This document shows, piece by piece, positions 52,413 to 61,626 of a stretch of 64,000 nt of DNA. Every line of letters starts with the position of its first letter. Within the stretch, counting starts at the first letter, position 1. The stretch lies in NCBI RefSeq assembly GCF_025837155.1, contig NZ_CP107549.1:372001-436000 (forward strand), written 5' to 3'. Source of the stretch: Pseudomonas sp. Z8(2022) (GTDB lineage Bacteria; Pseudomonadota; Gammaproteobacteria; Pseudomonadales; Pseudomonadaceae). The notes under the pieces are model-generated. The model did not search any database and was not told the DNA's origin. It worked only from the letters and a program-made list of their open reading frames with translations. Position numbers and translations under genes: made by a program.

Positions 52413-53033
52413 CTACGCGGATGCCAGGGAAGCGCCACGCTGCCACAGCGCGTAATGCACCTGGCCGGTGTGCTTCTCCCGATGCAGGCGCCAGTTACCG
52501 GGCAGGCCCAGGGTCGAAGGCGCGGTTTCGCTTTCGGTATAGATCCAGGCGTCGTCGGCCAGCCAGCCTTGTGTTTCAAGCAGGGTGCAGGCGCTCTGCA
52601 ACAGGTCCTTGTGGAAGGGCGGATCGAGCAGAACGATATCGAAGCGCCTTGGTGCCGGGCGTGCCAGCAGCTGCAGGGCGTCACCCAGCTGTATTTCGCC
52701 ATTCGTGCATTGCAGCGTCGCCAAGTGCCCACGCAGCGCGCTTACCGACGCCGGGTTGAGGTCACAGGCCAGGCCGCTGGCCGCGCCGCGCGACAGGGCT
52801 TCGAGCAGCAGCGCGCCGCTGCCGGCGAAGGGGTCGAGCACGTGGGCGCCTTCCACGTAGGGCGCCAGCCAGTTGAACAGCGTTTCGCGTACCCGGTCCG
52901 GGGTCGGGCGCAGGCCCGGACCGTCAGGAAAGGCGAAACGCCGCGAACGCCACTGCCCGCCGATGATGCGCAACTGGCCCTGGCCGCCATGGGCCTTGCC
53001 CGCAGCGGGTTTCTGTGGGCTACGGCCGCGCAT
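52413..53033 (-). CDS. rsmD: 16S rRNA (guanine-966-N2) methyltransferase
   Basis: 206 residues. The SAM motif is DPFAGSGALLLEAL and the catalytic DPPFH follows IVLL. It methylates G966 of 16S rRNA. The start codon overlaps the stop of the M16 lipoprotein gene by one base (TGATG on the minus strand), so it is translated with it. In E. coli rsmD lies next to ftsYEX-rpoH, as here. Confidence 0.93.
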   Translation of the reverse strand: MRGRSPQKPAAGKAHGGQGQLRIIGGQWRSRRFAFPDGPGLRPTPDRVRETLFNWLAPYVEGAHVLDPFAGSGALLLEALSRGAASGLACDLNPASVSALRGHLATLQCTNGEIQLGDALQLLARPAPRRFDIVLLDPPFHKDLLQSACTLLETQGWLADDAWIYTESETAPSTLGLPGNWRLHREKHTGQVHYALWQRGASLASA

Positions 53034-54493
53034 CAGTGCGGCACCGCGCTGGGCTGCTCGGCCGGGCGCTCGGTGGGCGGCGGCAGCTCCTTCTGTGGCA
53101 CTGTCGGGCCGGCGGTAACCACCACCAGCGCTTCGGGATCGAGCTGCCTGGCCATGGCAGCCTTCACCTGCTCGGTGGTCAGGTTCTGCACGTCACGCAT
53201 GAAGTCGTCCAGGTAGCTCAGCGGCAGGTCGTAGAAGCCCATCGATGCCAGCTGGCCGACGATATCGGCATTGCTCGCAGTAGACAGCGGGAAACTGCCG
53301 GCCAACTGACGCTTGGCATCGTCCAGCTCCTTCTGCGTAGGCCCCTCGCGCAGGTACTCGCCAAGCAATTGCTTGACCAGCGCCAGCGTGCCTTCGCTGA
53401 GGTCGGCACGGGTCTGCAGGTTGATCATGAACGGGCCGCGTGCCTGCATGGCGCTGAAGCCGGAGTAGACGCCGTAGGTCAGGCCGCGCTTCTCGCGCAC
53501 TTCACTCATCAGGCGGGTGCCGAAGCCGCCGCCACCGAAGATCTGGTTGCCCAGATACAGCGCGGCGTAATCCGGGTCGCGGCGGTCGATGCCGAGTTGG
53601 GCGAGCAGCAGATGGGTCTGATTGGACGGGTATTCGATATGACTTTCGCCGGGCTTGGGCGCCTGCGGCTGGGCAATCTTCGCCAGAGCCGGGCCTTGCG
53701 GCAGGGCGGCCGACACCTGGTTGGCGATGGCCTCGGCTTCGCTGCGCGAGAGATCGCCGACCAGGGCGATCACCGCATTGCCGGCCGCATAGGCGCGGGC
53801 ATGAAATGCCTGCAGCTGCTGACGACTGATGGCCGGGATCGATTGCGCCGTGCCGTCGCTCGGGTGGGCATAGGGATGCTGGCCGTACAGGCGCTCGAAC
53901 AGTTCGAGGCTGGCCAGCTTGCCCGGGTTCTGCTTCTGGTACTCGAAGCCGGCCAGCAGCTGGTTCTTGATCCGCGCCAGCGAGTCGGCCGGAAAAGTGG
54001 GTTTGCCCAGCACATCGGCGAACAGTGCCAGCGCCGGTTCACGCTGTTCGCGTGCACTCAGGCTGCGCAGGCTGGCCACGGCCATGTCGCGGTAGGAACC
54101 GTTGCCGAATTCGGCGCCGAGGCCTTCGAAGCCGGCGGCGATGGCGCCGACGTCCTTGCCCGGTACTCCCTCGTTGAGCATGGCATTGGTCAGCGTGGCC
54201 AGGCCGGGTGCGCCGCCGTCCTGGCTGCTGCCGGCCGCAAAGGTCAGGCGCAGGTCGAACATCGGCAGCTCATGGGCTTCGACGAACAGCACCTTGGCGC
54301 CCTGGGCCGTTTGCCAGGTCTGGATATCCAGGGTACGGCGCGTTGGCGCCTTGCCGTCCAGCGCAGCTAGCGACTGCAGCTTGGCGGCATCGCCTGTCAC
54401 TGCACTGTCGGACAGACTGGCGCAGGCGCCCAGCGCCAGGGCAGTGGACAGAACCAGGCCGAGCAGGCCCAGGCGGCGTTGCTCAGTCTTCAT
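53033..54493 (-). CDS. M16-family lipoprotein, catalytically degenerate partner
   Basis: 486 residues. A lipoprotein signal is seen with LGAC (lipobox, about residue 24). The two M16 domains are present but the HxxEH zinc motif is absent, while the C-domain Arg/Tyr segment (GTRLMSEVREKRGLTYGVYS) is kept. It probably forms a heterodimer with the active enzyme encoded directly upstream, as in other paired M16 proteases. The start at 54493 overlaps the end of that gene by 11 bp and follows GAGGAG; the longer reading from 54541 lies inside the neighbour. Confidence 0.87.
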   Translation of the reverse strand: MKTEQRRLGLLGLVLSTALALGACASLSDSAVTGDAAKLQSLAALDGKAPTRRTLDIQTWQTAQGAKVLFVEAHELPMFDLRLTFAAGSSQDGGAPGLATLTNAMLNEGVPGKDVGAIAAGFEGLGAEFGNGSYRDMAVASLRSLSAREQREPALALFADVLGKPTFPADSLARIKNQLLAGFEYQKQNPGKLASLELFERLYGQHPYAHPSDGTAQSIPAISRQQLQAFHARAYAAGNAVIALVGDLSRSEAEAIANQVSAALPQGPALAKIAQPQAPKPGESHIEYPSNQTHLLLAQLGIDRRDPDYAALYLGNQIFGGGGFGTRLMSEVREKRGLTYGVYSGFSAMQARGPFMINLQTRADLSEGTLALVKQLLGEYLREGPTQKELDDAKRQLAGSFPLSTASNADIVGQLASMGFYDLPLSYLDDFMRDVQNLTTEQVKAAMARQLDPEALVVVTAGPTVPQKELPPPTERPAEQPSAVPH

Positions 54494-55856
54494 GGCGGGA
54501 CTCCTCATCGCGGGACTCTTCGGGCAGAACGTGGGCGACACTCAGGCGCCCGTGAACGAAGAAGGTACGGGCAGCCTGCTGGATGTCGGCCGGGGTCACG
54601 GCTTCCAGTTCGGCCAGTTCCTGATCGATCAGCTGCCAGGACAGGCCGACGGTTTCCAGTTGGCCGATGCTGGTGGCCTGGCTGGTGATCGAGTCGCGCT
54701 CGAATACCAGGCCGGCGATGACCTGGGCGCGCACTCGCGCCAGTTCGTCAGCCGATGGCGGGGCTTTCTTCAACTCCTCCAGCTCGCGCCACAGACCGGC
54801 CTCGGCCTGCTCCAGCGTCCTGCCCTTCTGCACGTTGGGCGTCGCCGAGAGGACGAACAGGCTGTCGCCACGGGTGAAGGCGTTGTACCAGGCGCTGGCG
54901 CCGGACACGAGTTCCTCGCCGCGCTCCAGGCGTGTGGACAGGCGTGCGCTGTAACCACCATCGAGCAGGGCCGCGGCCAGGCGCAGGGCGTAGACCTGGC
55001 GTGGCGTTTCGCTGGTGGCCAGGCCCGGCACGTTGAAGCCCATGATCAGATTGGGCAGTTGGGTCTTGAGATACAGGGTGGTGCGTCGTTCGCCCGCTGC
55101 AGCCAGCTCCAGCGGCAGTTTGGCGGTCGGCACCTCGCGGCGCGGGATGTCGCCGAAGTAGCGCTGCACCTGGGTCCTGACCTCATCCACGTTCACGTCG
55201 CCGACCAGCACCAGAGTGGCGTTGTTCGGCGCGTACCACTTCTGGTACCAGGCGCGCAGCTCGTCGATCTGCATGCGTTCGAGGTCGGCCATCCAGCCGA
55301 TGGTGGGGATGCCGTAGCCGCTGGCCGGGTAGGCCATGGCCTTGAAGCGTTCGAAGGCCAGCGAGGACGGGCGGTCGTCGGTGCGCAGGCGGCGCTCTTC
55401 CTTGATGACTTCAATTTCCTTGGCGAACTCGTCTGCCGGCAGCTTCAGGCTGGAGAGACGGTCGGCTTCCAGCTCCAGTGCCACGCCCAGGCGGTCGCTG
55501 GCCAGCACCTGGTAGTAGGCGGTGTAGTCGTCGCTGGTGAAGGCGTTCTCTTCGGCGCCCAGCTCACGCAGGATGCGCGAGGCTTCACCGGGGCCGAACT
55601 TGCGGCTGCCCTTGAACATCATGTGTTCCAGTGCATGGGACAGGCCGGTGGAGCCGGGCGTCTCGTAGCTGGAGCCGACCTTGTACCAGAGCTGGGAGAC
55701 CACCACCGGGGCGCGGTGATCCTCGCGGACGATGACCTTGAGGCCGTTGTTGAGGGTGAATTCGTGGGTTGGTTGAGCGGAAGACGCGAAGGCCGCGAGT
55801 GGCACGCAAAGGGCGCCGAACAGCAGGCCGATGGAACGGCGGGCAATGGCATTCAT
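54483..55856 (-). CDS. M16-family zinc metallopeptidase (catalytic)
   Basis: 457 residues with a signal peptide (about 1-24). The inverted zinc motif HxxEH is H74-ALE-H78, and a distal glutamate in LELEADR completes the site. It is a periplasmic peptidase of the insulinase/pitrilysin family; the downstream gene encodes a lipoprotein partner without the zinc motif. The two overlap by 11 bp, then rsmD by one, so all three form a transcript. It is divergent from ftsY. Confidence 0.9.
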   Translation of the reverse strand: MNAIARRSIGLLFGALCVPLAAFASSAQPTHEFTLNNGLKVIVREDHRAPVVVSQLWYKVGSSYETPGSTGLSHALEHMMFKGSRKFGPGEASRILRELGAEENAFTSDDYTAYYQVLASDRLGVALELEADRLSSLKLPADEFAKEIEVIKEERRLRTDDRPSSLAFERFKAMAYPASGYGIPTIGWMADLERMQIDELRAWYQKWYAPNNATLVLVGDVNVDEVRTQVQRYFGDIPRREVPTAKLPLELAAAGERRTTLYLKTQLPNLIMGFNVPGLATSETPRQVYALRLAAALLDGGYSARLSTRLERGEELVSGASAWYNAFTRGDSLFVLSATPNVQKGRTLEQAEAGLWRELEELKKAPPSADELARVRAQVIAGLVFERDSITSQATSIGQLETVGLSWQLIDQELAELEAVTPADIQQAARTFFVHGRLSVAHVLPEESRDEESRHED

Positions 55857-55999
55857 TGAAAGTCAGACCTGTCGGATAGCCTGGGCGGTCGTACCGCCGG
55901 CGGGCGAAGAGGTGCTAGGATACCCCATCCTTTTCCGGGGCGGCGCGGCAGGGCTTTTGCAGCCTGTCAGCGTCCGCTCCCCTGAGATGCAAGCGACCC

Positions 56000-57322
56000 A
56001 TGTTTGGTTCCAATGACGACAAGAAGTCGCCGGCCGAGGCTGGCGCGCAGACCCCGCCTGTGACCGAAGAAAAGAAATCCCTGTTCAGCTGGTGGCGCAA
56101 GAAACCGGCAGAGACCGTTGCCGAGCCGGCACAGCCCGCCGAGCAGGCTGCTGTCCCGGCACCTGGCGAGCCGTCGACGCCTGAGCCTGTCCCCGAAGCC
56201 GCGCCGACAGTCGAGTCGCAAGTGGCCGACGCCATGCCTGCTCCGGCCCCGCAGCCTGCGCCGCCAGTCGCCGAAACCCCGGCTGCCGCACCTGTGCCGG
56301 CCGAGCCGCCAGCCGTAGCCGAGCCCGTCATCGAGGCCGCTGCGGTAGCTGCTGCGCCAGCACCTGCCGCCGCATCGGCCACGCAGGACAAGCCCGGCTT
56401 CTTCGCCCGCCTCAAGCAGGGCCTGTCGAAGACCAGCGCCAGCCTCGGTGAAGGCATGGCCAGCCTGTTCCTCGGCAAGAAAGCCATCGACGACGACCTG
56501 CTCGACGATCTGGAAACCCGCCTGCTGACGGCCGACGTCGGCGTTGAAGCGACCACCACCATCATCGGCAACCTGACCAAGCGCGTGGCGCGCAAGGAAC
56601 TGGCCGACAGCGGCGCGTTGTACAAGGCTCTGCAGGAAGAGCTGGTCGGCCTGCTCAAGCCGGTCGAGCAGCCGCTGGTCATCGACGGCGCCAAGCAGCC
56701 CTACGTGATCCTCGTGGTCGGCGTGAACGGCGTGGGCAAGACCACCACCATCGGCAAGCTGGCCAAGAAGCTGCAGCAAGACGGCAAGAAGGTCATGCTC
56801 GCCGCCGGCGATACCTTCCGCGCCGCGGCCGTGGAACAGCTGCAGGTCTGGGGCGAGCGCAACAACATCGCGGTCATCGCGCAGCACACCGGCGCCGATT
56901 CGGCCTCGGTGATCTTCGATGCGGTGCAGGCTGCCAAGTCCCGTGGCATCGATGTGCTGATCGCTGATACCGCCGGGCGCCTGCACACCAAGGACAACCT
57001 GATGGAAGAGCTGAAGAAGGTCCGTCGGGTGATCGGCAAGCTGGACGAGACGGCTCCGCACGAAGTGTTGCTGGTGCTCGACGCCGGTACCGGCCAGAAC
57101 GCCATCAGCCAGGCCAAGCAGTTCAACCAGACGGTGAACCTCACCGGCCTGGCGCTGACCAAACTCGACGGCACCGCCAAGGGCGGTGTCATCTTCGCCC
57201 TGGCCAAGCAGTTCGGCCTGCCGATTCGCTACATCGGCGTGGGCGAGGGCATCGATGACCTGCGTCCGTTCGAGGCGCAGGCTTTCGTCCAGGCACTCTT
57301 CGAGGAGCGTGAGCGCGGATGA
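56000..57322 (+). CDS. ftsY: Signal recognition particle receptor FtsY
   Basis: 440 residues. An acidic, Pro/Ala/Glu-rich A domain (about 1-130) precedes the NG GTPase domain with GVNGVGKTTTIGKLA (near 245), DTAGRL and TKLDGTAKGG. It takes ribosome-SRP complexes to the SecYEG translocon. FtsE begins 4 bp before its stop (ATGA). The operon ftsY-ftsE-ftsX is the conserved arrangement. Confidence 0.97.
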   Translation: MFGSNDDKKSPAEAGAQTPPVTEEKKSLFSWWRKKPAETVAEPAQPAEQAAVPAPGEPSTPEPVPEAAPTVESQVADAMPAPAPQPAPPVAETPAAAPVPAEPPAVAEPVIEAAAVAAAPAPAAASATQDKPGFFARLKQGLSKTSASLGEGMASLFLGKKAIDDDLLDDLETRLLTADVGVEATTTIIGNLTKRVARKELADSGALYKALQEELVGLLKPVEQPLVIDGAKQPYVILVVGVNGVGKTTTIGKLAKKLQQDGKKVMLAAGDTFRAAAVEQLQVWGERNNIAVIAQHTGADSASVIFDAVQAAKSRGIDVLIADTAGRLHTKDNLMEELKKVRRVIGKLDETAPHEVLLVLDAGTGQNAISQAKQFNQTVNLTGLALTKLDGTAKGGVIFALAKQFGLPIRYIGVGEGIDDLRPFEAQAFVQALFEERERG

Positions 57323-57987
57323 TCCGATTCGAGCAGGTCGCCAAGCGTTATCCCAATGGCCATGTCGGGCTGCACGAGCTGACTTTCCGCGTTCGCCCCG
57401 GCGAATTTCTCTTCGTCACCGGACACTCCGGTGCCGGCAAGAGCACGCTGCTGCGCCTGCTGCTGGCGATGGAGCGGCCCACCAGCGGTAAATTGCTGCT
57501 GGCCGGGCAGGACCTGTCGACCATCACCAACGCGCAGATTCCCTTTCTGCGCCGGCAGATCGGCGTGGTGTTCCAGAACCACCAGCTGCTGTTCGACCGT
57601 ACTGTGTATGACAACGTCGCTTTGCCGCTGCAGATTCTTGGTCTGTCCAAGCCGGAAATCGCCAAGCGCGTCGGCGCAGCGCTGGAGCGTGTCAGCCTGA
57701 GCGACAAGGCTGCGCAGGCGCCGGGTGATCTGTCCACCGGCCAGCAGCAGCGCGTCGGCATCGCCCGCGCCATCGTCCACCGTCCGGCGCTGCTGCTGGC
57801 GGACGAGCCAACCGGTAACCTCGACCCGCGCCTGGCCGCCGAGATCATGGGCGTGTTCGAGGACATCAATCAGCTGGGCACCACGGTGCTGATCGCCAGC
57901 CACGACCTGGCGCTGATCGCACGCATGCGTCAGCGCATGCTCACCCTGCAACGCGGTCGCCTGATCGGTGACGGGGAGGCTGCCTGA
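57319..57987 (+). CDS. ftsE: Cell-division ATP-binding protein FtsE
   Basis: 222 residues. Walker A GHSGAGKST, signature LSTGQQQRVGIARA, Walker B LLLADEPTGNLD. With FtsX it forms an ABC-type complex at the division site that activates periplasmic murein hydrolases through EnvC. Overlaps ftsY by 4 bp and ftsX by 1 bp. Confidence 0.97.
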   Translation: MIRFEQVAKRYPNGHVGLHELTFRVRPGEFLFVTGHSGAGKSTLLRLLLAMERPTSGKLLLAGQDLSTITNAQIPFLRRQIGVVFQNHQLLFDRTVYDNVALPLQILGLSKPEIAKRVGAALERVSLSDKAAQAPGDLSTGQQQRVGIARAIVHRPALLLADEPTGNLDPRLAAEIMGVFEDINQLGTTVLIASHDLALIARMRQRMLTLQRGRLIGDGEAA

Positions 57988-59003
57988 TGAGCGCATCGAA
58001 GATGCCCACGCCGCAACCGGCCGAGCGGGTCGGCGCGGCGCCGCGCAACAAGGTGGTCGATCGCCCGGCCGATGAGCCGGATTTCCGTACGCTGTTCCAT
58101 GCCTGGCTGGAAAGCCATCGCGCCAGCCTGGTGGATAGCCTGCGCCGGTTGGGGCGCCAGCCCATCGGCAGTTTCTTCACCTGCTGGGTGATGGCTGTGG
58201 CGCTGAGTCTGCCCATGGGCCTGTCGCTGCTGCTGGACAATGTCGAGAAACTCGGCGGCTCCTGGCAGCGCGCAGCGCAGATTTCCCTGTTCCTCGACAT
58301 GTCCGCGGGCGAGCCTGACGGCCAGGCGCTGCGCGAGCAGATCGCGGCAATGGATGACGTCGCCGAAGCGGAGTGGATCAGCCGCGAGCAGGCGCTGGAA
58401 GAGTTCCAGCAGCTGTCCGGCCTGGGGCAGGCGCTCAAGGAACTGCCGGAGAACCCTCTGCCAGGAGTCGTGCTGGTGACGCCCAGGGAGGTTGACAGGG
58501 CCAAGCTGGAAGCCTTGCGCCAGCGCCTGGCGGAGTTGCCCAAGGTGGAGCAGGCGCAGCTGGATCTGGTCTGGGTCGAGCGTCTGACCGCCATCCTCAA
58601 GCTGGGTGATCGCTTCGTCTTCGGCCTCAGCCTGCTGCTGATCCTGGCCCTGCTGCTGGTGATCGGCAACACCATCCGCCTGCATATCGAGAATCGCCGC
58701 GCCGAGATCGAGGTGATCAAGCTGGTAGGTGGAACCGATGGCTACGTGCGGCGTCCCTTCTTATATATGGGCGCACTCTACGGTTTCGGTGCGGGCATCT
58801 TCGCCTGGCTGCTGCTGGCCTTCGGGCTGGATTGGCTGAACGATGCCGTAGTACGTCTGGCCGGTCTTTACGGTAGCGATTTCGCCCTGGGTGGCGTACC
58901 TTCTGGCGACGGTTTTTCGCTGCTGCTCGGCGCCGTGCTGTTGGGCTATATTGGCGCCTGGCTGGCGGTAGCGCGTCATCTGAACGAGCTGGCACCCCGT
59001 TAG
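57987..59003 (+). CDS. ftsX: Cell-division membrane protein FtsX
   Basis: 338 residues. A cytoplasmic N-terminal extension (about 1-60) leads into four membrane helices with a large periplasmic loop between the first and second (about 85-205), the region that recruits murein-hydrolase activators. The conserved FtsX C-domain [20 protein letters not shown] is present. Its start overlaps the ftsE stop (TGATG). 142 bp separate it from rpoH. Confidence 0.95.
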   Translation: MSASKMPTPQPAERVGAAPRNKVVDRPADEPDFRTLFHAWLESHRASLVDSLRRLGRQPIGSFFTCWVMAVALSLPMGLSLLLDNVEKLGGSWQRAAQISLFLDMSAGEPDGQALREQIAAMDDVAEAEWISREQALEEFQQLSGLGQALKELPENPLPGVVLVTPREVDRAKLEALRQRLAELPKVEQAQLDLVWVERLTAILKLGDRFVFGLSLLLILALLLVIGNTIRLHIENRRAEIEVIKLVGGTDGYVRRPFLYMGALYGFGAGIFAWLLLAFGLDWLNDAVVRLAGLYGSDFALGGVPSGDGFSLLLGAVLLGYIGAWLAVARHLNELAPR

Positions 59004-59072
59004 GGCGCTGTTCGAAACCAATGTACGCACGCTGCAAGTCATTGTTTTGGTTGATATTGACTATCTGATACG

Positions 59073-59099
59073 GAACTTATCCACAGGCTCCGCATCATA
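59073..59099 (+). promoter_or_regulatory. AlgU/sigma-E-type promoter of rpoH
   Basis: GAACTT (59073-59078) and TCATA (59095-59099) are separated by 16 bp, matching the AlgU (sigma-22) consensus GAACTT-N16/17-TCTGA with two changes in the -10. P. aeruginosa rpoH has a known AlgU-dependent promoter. Confidence 0.7.
59077..59085 (+). promoter_or_regulatory. DnaA box at the rpoH promoter
   Basis: TTATCCACA is a perfect consensus DnaA box; its first two bases are the last two of the GAACTT -35. E. coli rpoH is also controlled by DnaA boxes. Confidence 0.7.
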
Positions 59100-59103
59100 T
59101 AGC

Positions 59104-59118
59104 GCAGTGTTACACTGC
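59104..59118. promoter_or_regulatory. 15-bp palindrome near the rpoH transcription start
   Basis: GCAGTGT-T-ACACTGC is a perfect palindrome with 7-bp arms that lies about 5-20 bp after the AlgU-type -10. It could be an operator or a short leader hairpin. Confidence 0.5.
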
Positions 59119-59145
59119 ACGAGTTTCGTGAATCGGAGGATTCGA

Positions 59146-60000
59146 ATGTCCACTTCCTTGCAACCTGTCCATGCCCTTGTTCCAGGCGCCAACCTGGAAG
59201 CTTACGTGCATGCGGTCAACAGCATTCCGCTGCTGACGCCCGAGCAGGAGCGTGAACTGGCCGAAAATCTCTACTACCGGCAGGATCTCGAGGCCGCCCG
59301 CCAGATGGTGCTGGCCCACCTGCGTTTCGTGGTTCACATCGCGCGCAGCTACTCCGGTTATGGCCTGGCTCAGGCGGATCTGATCCAGGAAGGCAACGTC
59401 GGCCTGATGAAGGCGGTCAAGCGCTTCAATCCGGAAATGGGTGTACGTCTGGTGTCCTTTGCAGTGCACTGGATCCGTGCGGAAATCCACGAGTTCATCC
59501 TGAAGAACTGGCGCATCGTCAAGGTGGCCACCACCAAGGCGCAGCGCAAACTGTTCTTCAACCTGCGCAGCCAGAAGAAGCGTCTGGCCTGGCTGAACAA
59601 CGATGAAGTCACCGCTGTGGCCGAAAGTCTGGGTGTCGAACCGCACGAAGTGCGCGAGATGGAAAGTCGCCTTACCGGTCAGGACATGGCGTTCGACCCG
59701 GCCGCCGATGCCGACGATGACAGCGCCTTCCAGTCGCCTGCGCATTATCTGGAGGATCATCGCTACGACCCGGCTCGCCAGCTCGAGGACGCCGACTGGA
59801 GTGACAGCTCCAGCAGCAACCTGCACGAAGCGCTGGAAAGCCTGGATGAACGCAGCCGCGACATCCTCTACCAGCGCTGGCTGGCCGAGGAGAAGGCGAC
59901 GCTGCATGACCTGGCCGCCAAGTACAACGTTTCGGCCGAGCGTATCCGCCAGCTCGAGAAGAACGCGATGAACAAGCTCAAGGGCTGTATCGCCGCCTGA
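59146..60000 (+). CDS. rpoH: RNA polymerase heat-shock sigma factor (sigma-32)
   Basis: 284 residues. The region 2 core contains [20 protein letters not shown] followed by [16 protein letters not shown], with the RpoH box (QRKLFFNLR) at about 132-140 and region 4 helix-turn-helix at the end ([20 protein letters not shown]). It directs heat-shock transcription. The ATG at 59146 is preceded by GGAGG; an in-frame ATG at 59047 lies upstream of the promoter elements. It has its own AlgU-type promoter with a DnaA box, although it is the fourth gene after ftsYEX. Confidence 0.98.
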   Translation: MSTSLQPVHALVPGANLEAYVHAVNSIPLLTPEQERELAENLYYRQDLEAARQMVLAHLRFVVHIARSYSGYGLAQADLIQEGNVGLMKAVKRFNPEMGVRLVSFAVHWIRAEIHEFILKNWRIVKVATTKAQRKLFFNLRSQKKRLAWLNNDEVTAVAESLGVEPHEVREMESRLTGQDMAFDPAADADDDSAFQSPAHYLEDHRYDPARQLEDADWSDSSSSNLHEALESLDERSRDILYQRWLAEEKATLHDLAAKYNVSAERIRQLEKNAMNKLKGCIAA

Positions 60001-60018
60001 GTCTGTCGTTACTCCGAA

Positions 60019-60045
60019 AAGCCGCACCCTGGTGCGGCTTTTTTT
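60019..60045 (+). terminator. Intrinsic terminator of rpoH
   Basis: AAGCCGCACC (60019-60028) pairs with GGTGCGGCTT (60031-60040), leaving a short loop, followed by T7 (60039-60045). Confidence 0.93.
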
Positions 60046-60063
60046 CTGTCTGGAGCCATAGCC

Positions 60064-60672
60064 TTGAACAAAGCCCCGCTTAAAGCGCAGCACTGGCTGA
60101 TATTCGTCATCGTTGCAGTGCTGTTCTTCGCCTGGGGCGCCTGGTTGATGCGCGGTACCGAGGTCAGGCCGGTGGCCAATCTGCAGCAGTGGCGCGATGC
60201 GCTGTTGCAGCCGCTGGCCGAGGACGAGCTGGCTCTGGGTGATCTGCGGGCGTTGGCCCCGGGGGAGCTGTGGCTGGAGCCGCGCCTCGATGGTATGCGG
60301 CTGTCCTATCGGGCGAGGCCTGAGGGGGAGGAGGGCGAGTGGTCGCTGCAGGCCGAACTGGGCTTGAGTCAAGGTCAGCGCGACAGCCTGATGGCAGCAC
60401 AGGGCCTGGAGCCTGGCGACGCCGAATTGGCTCTGGATGAGTCGCTGGCCGAGCAGATGGCCTCTTTCGCCATTACCAGTCTCAATCTGAATGCGCCGCA
60501 AGCGCTGGCCGGCGAGCGCCTGGCCGTCAGCCTCGGGCCGCCGCGCCTGACTCTGGAGCTGACTGACGGCCAGGCCTGGGTTTATCCGCAATGGGGTCTG
60601 ACCGTGCACCTGCATGGCGAAGACGTCGCGCTGCTGCATGCAGTGCCGCGCAAGGCGTTTCGCAGCCGCTAG
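60064..60672 (+). CDS. Membrane-anchored hypothetical protein
   Basis: 202 residues with an N-terminal membrane helix (about 10-28) and a periplasmic part rich in Leu, Glu and Ala. No domain is recognised. The start is TTG at 60064, preceded by TGGAGCC; the next Met at about residue 29 would delete the helix. It lies directly after rpoH's terminator and converges on mtgA. The PAO1 gene in this place is, as I recall, also a hypothetical. Confidence 0.7.
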   Translation: MNKAPLKAQHWLIFVIVAVLFFAWGAWLMRGTEVRPVANLQQWRDALLQPLAEDELALGDLRALAPGELWLEPRLDGMRLSYRARPEGEEGEWSLQAELGLSQGQRDSLMAAQGLEPGDAELALDESLAEQMASFAITSLNLNAPQALAGERLAVSLGPPRLTLELTDGQAWVYPQWGLTVHLHGEDVALLHAVPRKAFRSR

Positions 60673-60678
60673 CCCGGT

Positions 60679-61407
60679 CTACAGCCAGCGCGGCCAGCCG
60701 TCCGGGCGCTTGGGTTTGAGCTGGTTGAGGTAGTGACTGCCGCCAAGCTGGTTCACCTGCTGGCGGATCCACGCCGCACGCCGGAGCACATAGCTATCCG
60801 GACGACCTGCGCTCCAGCGCAGCGGGTTGGGCAGTACGGCGGCCAACTGGCTGGCCTGCTGGCGATTCAGATAGGGCGCGCCAACAGCGAAATGATGTTG
60901 TGCGGCCGCTTCGGCGCCGAAGATGCCGTCGCCCCATTCGACGCTGTTGAGGTAGACCTCGAGGATGCGCTCCTTCGACCAGAGCAGTTCGATCAGCGCC
61001 GTGAACCAGGCCTCCAGTCCCTTGCGCACCCAGCTACGACCGGACCAGAGGAACAGGTTCTTGGCCACCTGCTGGCTGAGGGTGCTGGCACCGCGTAGCG
61101 AACCGCCGCTCTGATTGTGGGCCAGTGCCGCCTGGATGGCGTCCATGTCGAAGCCCCAGTGCTCGGCGAACTTCTGGTCCTCGGCGGCTATCACCGCCAT
61201 CTTCAGGTGATCCGGCAGCTCGTTCCAGGGGCGCCACTGACGCTTGAGGTCCAGCGCTTGCCCACTGTTCCAGGATTCGATCTTGCGTTCGATCATCAGC
61301 GCCGTGCCGGGTGGTGGTACCCAGCGCAATACGAGCACCAGCAGGGCACTGGCCAGCATCAGCCAGAGCAGCAGTTTCAGCAGGCGGCAGGTCAGGGTTC
61401 GGAGCAT
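60679..61407 (-). CDS. mtgA: Monofunctional biosynthetic peptidoglycan transglycosylase
   Basis: 242 residues. After a membrane anchor (about 8-26) comes a family 51 glycosyltransferase domain with the catalytic Glu in IAAEDQKFAEHWGFD. Further conserved motifs are RGASTLSQQVAKNLFL, WSKERILEVYLNSVEWG and GIFGAEAAA. It polymerises lipid II into glycan strands without transpeptidation. The ATG at 61407 is chosen because it starts the anchor; the frame opens upstream to 61560. Confidence 0.93.
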   Translation of the reverse strand: MLRTLTCRLLKLLLWLMLASALLVLVLRWVPPPGTALMIERKIESWNSGQALDLKRQWRPWNELPDHLKMAVIAAEDQKFAEHWGFDMDAIQAALAHNQSGGSLRGASTLSQQVAKNLFLWSGRSWVRKGLEAWFTALIELLWSKERILEVYLNSVEWGDGIFGAEAAAQHHFAVGAPYLNRQQASQLAAVLPNPLRWSAGRPDSYVLRRAAWIRQQVNQLGGSHYLNQLKPKRPDGWPRWL

Positions 61408-61626
61408 TGAGATTTCGCAATGATCGGAGGGTGGCGCTATTAAAACAAAAAATCGCCGGGTGCGATTTCTGACGTCGCTTGCGACGGCCCGCAGGGATGC
61501 CGCCAGGATGGCTGGCAACAGAAAACGCGCCTGACACAGGTCCGGGGCCGGGTGTGACAATGACGACCCTCTTGCCCCGGGTCTCAGTGGTTAAACTGCA
61601 TCCAGTCGATTCCTTCTGGAGGTTCC

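Noticed and set aside
53033-54493. Second active zinc protease
   Set aside because: There is no HxxEH anywhere in the protein, so it is called a non-catalytic partner.
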